From Zasmidium citrigriseum (taxonomy: Eukaryota > Ascomycota > Dothideomycetes > Mycosphaerellales > Mycosphaerellaceae): a stretch of DNA of 64,000 nucleotides. The notes beneath the pieces were generated by a model. That model saw only the letters and a list, made by a program, of their open reading frames with translations. It did no database searches and was not told where the DNA came from. Location of the stretch: contig NHNW01000003.1 in the NCBI GenBank assembly GCA_002786025.1, positions 992,001 through 1,056,000 of the forward strand, in the 5' to 3' direction. Every line of letters begins with the position of its first letter. The stretch's first letter is position 1. The position numbers and the translations under genes were made by a program. Shown here one piece after another: positions 57,471 to 64,000 of the stretch.

Positions 57471-59823
57471 ATGGCGGCGTCATCTCCCAAGAATGCCGAA
57501 TACAAGATCAAGCGCCACTTGCAACCACCAGAGCCGCAGCAGAACATTCAGTCGACATGGAAAGACTTCCTCTCACAGTCCTCTGGCTTCGTCCGCACCA
57601 TCCTCCCACCACACGAATCGGCAGAGCAGCAACACAATACCACCGATACAGACGAGCATGAAGTTGGTAGCTACGAGGCCGCACGACGGGCTTGCATTCT
57701 CGAGGTCACTTCTATCGTACGCGAGTGCGAGAGGAGGAACGAGATGTTCACGGATCCGGATTTCGACATCTTCGGCGACTTCAACATCAATCGACACGAC
57801 TGTTTGTACCCATTAGAGATTCCAGAGAAGCCCAAAGACGGCTCAAAAAAGGAGCAAGAGAAGAAGCAAAAGAAGAAGCAGGAGAAGGAACAAGAGAAGG
57901 AGTCTGATGGATCCGAAGTCAACCATGGCGCGCTTGCACAGATCCAATGTGCAGATTGTAGTCAGCCGTTATCACACGGCGTGGCACCGAAAGGCAGAGC
58001 ATTTGGAAGCGTGGGATCAGTGCGCCGCGTTCATGAGATCTTCGAATTCCCGTCCTTTGCACCTTCAGCTCCCCGAAGGTGCGTACCACCACTGGATCAT
58101 CACATCATTACCCGGAGGAACATCGCACAATGGGTCGTGAAAATTCAGTCGGTGTTGCGAATATCTCTCGCCGCTCTAATCGGTCTGAAACTCTTGGGCT
58201 TGAACTGGAGTCTGTTTCTGGCCAGCGCGACGTTTGTTGCTCTTCTGATGGCCCCACTCTTCGCCTTCCTCAAAGCCAAACCCGGCCTGCTTGGACCACA
58301 ATTCAGCTCTTCCCATATCAGCCAAGGCGGAGTGGGTAATTGTTGGTGGATCTGTGCAGTCGCAGCATTGTGCAGCCGGAATGACTTGTTATGCCGAACT
58401 TGTGTTGCTTGGGATCAGAACTGTGGGGTTTACGGCTTTCTCTTCTATAGAGACGGCGCCTGGATCCATACAGTCGTAGATGATTGTCTTTACTCGCCGC
58501 TTAACGAGGACATAATCTTTGATGAGCGAAGTATGGCGCCGGTGAGGCGTAAGAAAGGATCTGAGTTTCTGTTCTTTGCAACTTGCGGAAGGTCGAACTA
58601 CACCTGGCTACCTCTGCTTGAGAAGGCGTATGCAAAGGTTCACGGCGACTATGAGTCACTCAAGGGAGGAATCCCCGTCGAGGGCATCGAAGACCTCACC
58701 GGAGGCGTCGGGAGCGCCGTGCGACCTTCGAATCTCAAAGATCGAGAGCAGGTGTGGAGAGATCTTTGTCAAATGGATCGTGAACACGTGTACGCTCTGA
58801 GTACTTCCAACCATGAGCTCAAGTATGAGAGGGCTGGACTTATACACAGACATGCTTACTCCGTCGAGAAAGCGTGTACGTTCTTCTTCGATGGCTGGTG
58901 GCCCAAGAAGACTCGGCTATTGAGGATACGGTATGTTGTCCCCTTGTCTCTTTGCGTATTCGTGCTCACAAACTTGCAGCAATCCATGGGGAACCCAAGC
59001 CGGACGCTGGAAGGGAAGCTGGGGCCCGGAGAGCCTCAAGTGGAGCCTGCTATCGATGTTCTGGCTGCGATACAGCACCGGCGATGACGGTGTCTTCTAC
59101 ATGACGTTCGAAGATGCGTTGAAGTCCTTCGATTTTATCTACCGACTCAGGCTCTTCGATGATCCCGACTGGAACATCAAGCAAGGTTGGGTCAACATGA
59201 GCGTCGACTGGATTCCGCAGTACAATCCAGTGTTCTTTGAAGTAAAGCTCACGAAGGACTCGGAAGTCGTCTTGGCAGTCTCACAGCTGGATAGTCGTTA
59301 CTTCCACGCACTCAAGGGGCGCTACTCCTTTCATCTGGAAACACTTGTCAAGCGCAAAGGATCCGCCTCCGCCGACTTCATCGCAAGGTCTGCAGTGCCT
59401 GATCTCTACAGCGACTTTTCTGCGAGATCTGCGGACATCGAGACTCAACTGACCGCTGGCGTCTACGAGGTCCTGGTCAAGATCACAGCAGTGTGCCGAA
59501 AAGGGGAGAAAGATGCTGTCTGGAGCGTGGAGGATGTTGTCAAGCAATCACTTGCTAAACCCCACAAACTACAGCAGACCGCTCGAAACTACGACGCGGC
59601 TCACAAAAAGCTGCGCACCATCAACCCTGGAGCTATCGACCCAATCACCGCGGGCTCAACGGCTTCCGACAAGAATGTCGATGTCACGAGAGTCTACCCT
59701 GACGCAGAGGAAGTGACATGGCAGGCTGTGTGTGGCGTGGGACTGCGCGTGTTCAGCAAAGACCCTCACATGCAAGTCGAGCTGCACCATCGGGAAGAAG
59801 CGAGAGAGTCGTTGGAGTCTTAA
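57471..59823 (+). CDS. Calpain-like cysteine protease with hydrophobic insertion
   Basis: Two exons (57471-58930, 58980-59823), 49-nt intron; 767 aa. The triad is complete: C291 in QGGVGNCWWICAVAALC, H461 in HRHAYSVEKA and N488 in RNPWG, the last just after the splice junction. The N-terminus has a Lys/Glu run near 125-145. Between the usual leader block VRRVHEIFEFPSF and the catalytic Gln lie about 80 residues with two likely membrane helices (ISLAALIGLKLLGLNW and LFLASATFVALLMAPLFAF). This segment could instead be a 243-nt in-frame intron (58079-58321, GTGCGT...ATCAG). The C-terminal half resembles a calpain C2-like domain. Fungal calpains include the pH-response protease PalB; this is a different, smaller type. 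Confidence 0.85.
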
Positions 59824-60449
59824 ACTGAAGTTCTGGTCGCCTGAGAGGGAGGTTCCGAGGAGGTAACACAGGGTGATGTAGACAAGAAGAGAAAAGATTC
59901 CGTCCTCCCGACGTCACAGGTCAGAGACTCAGACGATGCCGAAGTACCGAAGAAACCCTGCCTCACAAGACCAATCTCGCAGTCAAAGGAATGAGACTTG
60001 GGTAGAGGAAGACTGCCCAGAGGCTGAGCTAGCGGAAGAATCCTACCGAAGAGGAATCTTGAACCTGGAGGCGATTAGGTAGTTGGATCAATGACGAGAT
60101 TGAAGCAGAAAGGGTCCCAATGCAACTGTCTAGAGCGCAACTCATTGTGTATTTGGTATAGGTCTCGCTCTCCGACGTGGCTGTGGTCATCATTCATCCG
60201 AGCAGCGCTCCTTCCCGATTGGTCAATCGCTTCGTACGAAGGCATTTCGGCGATAACTTCACGGAGGTAAGCAGCGCCCGACCCTCCGCAAGATGCGTCT
60301 CACACGACATGTCAACGGAGGCAGCAGTGAAAGGTGGTATAACAGAGTCTCGATTGCTCGAAAGTCAATTCTAACTTTTCAATCTCGATCACACAGTCAA
60401 TATTTCAACACTTCAACGACTTGACAGCAGGCCATTTCACCAACCGGCA
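59824..60449. other. Intergenic region
   Basis: 626 bp. Nothing is recognised. Confidence 0.5.
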
Positions 60450-60839
60450 ATGTCATCACCATTGATCGAAACTACTCTTGAGAACCACAAGGTCGTCCTA
60501 CATTATAGGGCAGACTCAATCGACGAGCAATCAAGCACGACTTCAGAACCTCGGTCACGAACCACAAGCGTCACCAGCTCGAGCACCCGATCAAGTTCGA
60601 CCTCCAGCAACACAAGCGAAACAACCACATCAAAACCACCACCCTACACCACAACCACTCGCGGCCGATCAACATCAAAACACCCCTCAACAACCCGCCA
60701 ACCAAAACCAAAACCCCTCCGCAAACCCATCCGCGTCTCATCCACTCTCGACGACCACGAACCCAAATCCCTCAAAGACCGTCTCCAGGCCGAGCTGGAC
60801 AGCAGCTCCATCCAAGCCTTCTCATCGAAGAGGAGGTGA
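60450..60839 (+). CDS. Ser/Thr/Pro-rich small protein, unknown
   Basis: Single exon, 129 aa. After a short ordered start (SSPLIETTLENHKVVLHYRAD) the protein is Ser/Thr-rich, then Pro/Lys-rich. It closes with LKDRLQAELDSSSIQAFSSKRR, a short helix and basic end. No signal peptide. The start sits in a good context (GGCAATGTCATC). I do not recognise it. It may have a further exon, since GTGACA overlaps the stop. Confidence 0.5.
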   Translation: MSSPLIETTLENHKVVLHYRADSIDEQSSTTSEPRSRTTSVTSSSTRSSSTSSNTSETTTSKPPPYTTTTRGRSTSKHPSTTRQPKPKPLRKPIRVSSTLDDHEPKSLKDRLQAELDSSSIQAFSSKRR

Positions 60840-61515
60840 CAATGATGTGGTTATTCGTCTGGGAGGGCTTCATGAACGACGACGACAGGCCCGAGAATGG
60901 TCTCGGATTCGAATACGGTCGCTGTCATGAAGTCGGCTTCGAGAGGAAGCGGCCTTTGAGACGGTGGAGAAGGCGGGGGTCGATTGGATTCCGATGGGGT
61001 GGGGGGACGGGGGAGGAGTATTGTATTTGTATTGTTGTATTTTAGCGAGCAAAGTCATTGATTTAATTCTTCTTGATGATATCTTGGTGTTTGTTCTCGT
61101 GATTCGTATGTGAGGTGTCTTGTGATCTGGTCGTTCGATGTTCAATGTCTAGGCTGTCAGCTTCAACGAAGGCAAGCATGAACGGCATGTTGCAAGCTCG
61201 ACCGGCGTCTCCATCAAGCACAGATTCAGCAGCGAGTCATTGACGTTGGTACAGACTTTCGGAGCAGGGGCGAAGCCGCCGGCCTGAACCTGGTCGCTTC
61301 TGTGACACGCCCAAAACACGTCGTCAAGGAGCGGGCGATTGCGTGTCAGACGTCCAAGACCCTCGATACCTCACCTCACCACACCCCGATCCATCACCAC
61401 CTAGACGAAGTTGAGATACAAACGACGGATGCCAGCGAAGAAAGACTCGCGAAGTGACATCGGATGATCGGCGACGCCACGGCTCATTTGCGGTAGCGCC
61501 TCGTTAGCGCCGCGT
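60840..61515. other. Intergenic region
   Basis: 676 bp. TTGTATTTGTATTG-like AT-rich sequence near 61020 may be the 3' end of the preceding transcript. No other gene is seen. Confidence 0.4.
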
Positions 61516-64000
61516 ATGGCAACGACAACTCCTCTGCGCAGGCTGGTCCTGTTTGCAATTATTGGCTTCTTCGTCGCGGTCTTCTTTCTCGTACAGAGGC
61601 CGACTCACGATGTCTCTCATTTGCCGTGGACAAAGGGACAGGATGGCGCCACCGATATTGAGGATGATTACGAATTGTCCGATCACTTAGGAGAGCCTGA
61701 GATCCCGCCTGTGAACCCTGCTCTTCACAAATTACCGTTTGTGCCACCGACCTATGGACTCCCTGATGAACCGGCTACGACGTTGACGACGAGCGTTATA
61801 CCTGGAGAGACGAGTATCGTACCAACTCACAGCCCGACCACCGCCAATGTCTCGACTACTGCTGCTTCTGAGCCGCCCGCTCAGACGTGGTCGTATGAGT
61901 ACACCCAGGATGTCATCAAGTCCTGGGTGAATTCATGGCCAGTTCCCGCTGTCGAAGGACATTTCCCTCCCTATGAGGACTATCGCGATCAAGACTACGA
62001 TCCAAATCTATGGGAAGGCTTTACTTGGAACAACGACATTTACATGTACAGCGGCGTTCGACGACTGACCTCTGATGATCGCTCAGAAGCAGTTAATACC
62101 AGAATCGAGCCGTACATACCTTATCCAGACTACAACACCGAGATATGGCAGACGACGTGGCGAGGTTCATACGTTCCGTGTGAAGGGCCGAGAGGCAAGC
62201 TACTCAACTCCAGCGACGAAGACACGCTCAAGGCGTATGCCGCCGTGTCAAGTGGCTTCCCTAACGCAGCCATCGGGTACGCCAATGTTACTGGTGCTTC
62301 TGTCTATGGCCACTGCATGGATCGCTACCACCGCTATGGTCCTTACGGCTTTGGTCAAGGTGAACGTGAAGACGTCGAGGACTGGAAGCAGCCAGCCTCT
62401 AGGCCCGACTGGACTTCCATCGACTGGCAAAACCTCCAAGATCAATGCTTGATAAGAAACAAAGAGCGATACAAACCCACAGCTCGCCAACCACCTAAGT
62501 TGAAGCCAGGGAAGCGTTTGCCTCCAAAGATTGCTCACACGCCGCCGGCACCACAGCTGCGCTCTCCGAGCTATCATTCACGAACAGCGATTCTAATCAG
62601 AGCCTGGGAGGACTTGCACTTTGGCGACGATGAGCTGCACAACGTACGAGCTCTGATCAGTGAGCTGGCCCTGCATAGCGGTGGAGAGTATCAGGTCTTC
62701 ATTCTTTTCCACATCGAGGACGACAACATGGACATCTGGGGAAATAAGAGGCTCTACGACGACGCCCTACATGGACTGCCTCGCGAGTTGCGCGGTATGA
62801 GTATCCTCTGGAACAGCAAAATCTGCGAGGAGTGGTACCCAAAGATTGGCGACTGCGACAACTTCTGGCATCCTTACATCCCCGTCCAGTGGTTCTCTCT
62901 GACCCATCCAGAATTTGACTTCGTCTGGAATTGGGAGGCAGATGTGAGGTACACAGGCAACTACTACGAATTGCTCGATGGTCTGGCGACTTTTGCGAGG
63001 GATACGTCGAGAAAGTACATGTGGGAGCGGAACCAGCGCTTCTATATTCCCTCGGCCCACGGCTCTTACGATGACTTCCTCAACTCCACACACGAAGCTG
63101 TTGAACGTACGAGAAAGAAGGGCCAGCACAGTCCCTGGGGCAAGCAGGCGTGGAATGACAAGTCTCAACGACCAATTGGTCCGAAGCCACCTCGATCCCT
63201 TGACGAAGACGACTTCGAATGGGGAGTGGGCGAAGATGCGGATCTCATCACTCTACAGCCTATTTGGGATCCGCGAGAAGTGGATTGGAGTTTCAAGGAC
63301 AAGATCTGGAACTTTCTTCCTGGCTTCAAGCCGACCTTCACGGAGGAAGATACCATGGCTTCTGGCTTTCGGCATGGGGACTTTGCAAAGATCCCTCGTC
63401 GTACGACCATTGGGTCGCATGTTCGATTGAGTGCTCGCCAGCTTTATGCGATGCATCTGGAAAATCTGGCGGGCAGGACTATGGCTGCGGAAATGTGGCC
63501 TGCTACTGTTGCCCTTCATCATGGCTTGAAGGCAGTGTATGCTCCTCATCCGGTGTGGACAGATCGAGTGTGGCCTTCATGGTACCTCGATGCTGTGCTG
63601 AATGCCGATCGAGGCAAGGATGCGCAATGGGGCCAGAAAGACGACAGCATCTGGGTCCATGATCGCTCGCACAACCTAGCCGGAACCACCTGGTTCGTCG
63701 AGTCCGAGTTCCCCAAGACTCTGTACAGACGCTGGCTCGGACTCAGGAGGATCGATGGAAGCCCACTCGCGGAGCTCGACGGGCAGCAGTTCGAGGAAGA
63801 AGGGATGATGGTGGATCTTCCCGTTGGTGACAATGGCGAGGATAAGGAGGTCAAGGTTGGAGGAGAGGGGAGGATGTGCCTACCTCCCATGCTGCTGCAT
63901 CCGCTGAAGGATGTATGGGACGAGGCTATTCTGCAGCAGTTGCTCAGACCGCCGCCTTCATCTGAGCAGGCTGCGATTGAAGATGCCATGCGCTTGCCGC
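61516..64000 (+). CDS. DUF3405-family type II membrane protein, truncated by the window edge
   Basis: The frame is open from ATG 61516 to the last base, 828 complete codons with no stop or needed intron. A short basic N-terminus (ATTTPLRRL) is followed by one membrane helix (VLFAIIGFFVAVFFLVQ, about 11-27), then a Ser/Thr/Pro stem and a large lumenal domain. Recognisable blocks include FPPYEDYRDQDYDPNLWEGF, TAILIRAWEDLHFGDDELHN, FDFVWNWEADVRYTGNYY and TIGSHVRLSARQLYAMH. The layout, with the conserved WEAD-x-RYTG motif, resembles Golgi glycosyltransferases, and DUF3405 members are fungal-specific. Activity is unproven. The 3' end lies outside the window. Confidence 0.88.
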   Translation, partial: MATTTPLRRLVLFAIIGFFVAVFFLVQRPTHDVSHLPWTKGQDGATDIEDDYELSDHLGEPEIPPVNPALHKLPFVPPTYGLPDEPATTLTTSVIPGETSIVPTHSPTTANVSTTAASEPPAQTWSYEYTQDVIKSWVNSWPVPAVEGHFPPYEDYRDQDYDPNLWEGFTWNNDIYMYSGVRRLTSDDRSEAVNTRIEPYIPYPDYNTEIWQTTWRGSYVPCEGPRGKLLNSSDEDTLKAYAAVSSGFPNAAIGYANVTGASVYGHCMDRYHRYGPYGFGQGEREDVEDWKQPASRPDWTSIDWQNLQDQCLIRNKERYKPTARQPPKLKPGKRLPPKIAHTPPAPQLRSPSYHSRTAILIRAWEDLHFGDDELHNVRALISELALHSGGEYQVFILFHIEDDNMDIWGNKRLYDDALHGLPRELRGMSILWNSKICEEWYPKIGDCDNFWHPYIPVQWFSLTHPEFDFVWNWEADVRYTGNYYELLDGLATFARDTSRKYMWERNQRFYIPSAHGSYDDFLNSTHEAVERTRKKGQHSPWGKQAWNDKSQRPIGPKPPRSLDEDDFEWGVGEDADLITLQPIWDPREVDWSFKDKIWNFLPGFKPTFTEEDTMASGFRHGDFAKIPRRTTIGSHVRLSARQLYAMHLENLAGRTMAAEMWPATVALHHGLKAVYAPHPVWTDRVWPSWYLDAVLNADRGKDAQWGQKDDSIWVHDRSHNLAGTTWFVESEFPKTLYRRWLGLRRIDGSPLAELDGQQFEEEGMMVDLPVGDNGEDKEVKVGGEGRMCLPPMLLHPLKDVWDEAILQQLLRPPPSSEQAAIEDAMRLP

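Overview
The window is nuclear DNA of a filamentous ascomycete (Pezizomycotina). About thirty protein genes sit on both strands roughly 0.1 to 1.3 kb apart. Most introns are 46 to 75 nt with GTRNGT donors and recognisable CTRAY-type branch sites. The content is typically fungal: a DUF3405 protein, F-box and 2EXR-like proteins, DHA1 MFS, GPR1/FUN34, GH16, P450, NPY1 and VPS45. The style suggests a dothideomycete (Mycosphaerellales-like), but that placement is inference. I see no transposon, rRNA or CRISPR array. Exon structures below were worked out by hand; every joined gene is in frame from ATG to stop.

Left part (1-19.8 kb): a giant NFX1/ZNFX1-type helicase fused to three CbbX-type AAA modules; a Cys-rich single-pass surface protein; a small acidic three-exon protein; an O-methyltransferase; a GARS purine gene that ends where the AIRS half of fungal Ade5,7 would begin; a MINDY deubiquitinase with a C-terminal CaaX box; a conserved fungal orphan; and a small protein with a LecB-like Ca-site motif.

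Middle (20.9-43.5 kb): an F-box/LRR-like protein; the divergent ribosome-biogenesis pair LSG1 (60S) and LTV1 (40S); two neighbouring low-complexity secreted, probably GPI-anchored proteins, one with tandem exon-intron duplication and one Asn-rich with six exons; a peroxisomal (SKL) acyl-CoA dehydrogenase convergent with a DHA1 transporter; a UBA/UIM ubiquitin-pathway protein; a Cdc34-type E2; and the SM protein VPS45.

Right part (44.8-64 kb): a small 2EXR-like protein; a flavin-reductase-like protein; a cytochrome P450; a GH16 glucanase-like enzyme; a tandem pair of small paralogues sharing a GC-AG intron; a GPR1/FUN34/YaaH transporter; an intron-bearing tRNA-Arg-like gene; NPY1 NADH pyrophosphatase; a calpain-like protease with an unusual hydrophobic insertion; a Ser/Thr-rich orphan; and a DUF3405 type II membrane protein that runs off the right edge.

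The most interesting points are the stand-alone GARS, the conserved GC-AG intron in the tandem paralogues, the repeat-borne introns of the two surface-protein genes, the helicase/triple-AAA fusion, and the hydrophobic insertion in the calpain. No multi-gene pathway or defence system is evident. Repeated functions are ubiquitin (MINDY, F-box, UIM, Cdc34) and ribosome assembly.
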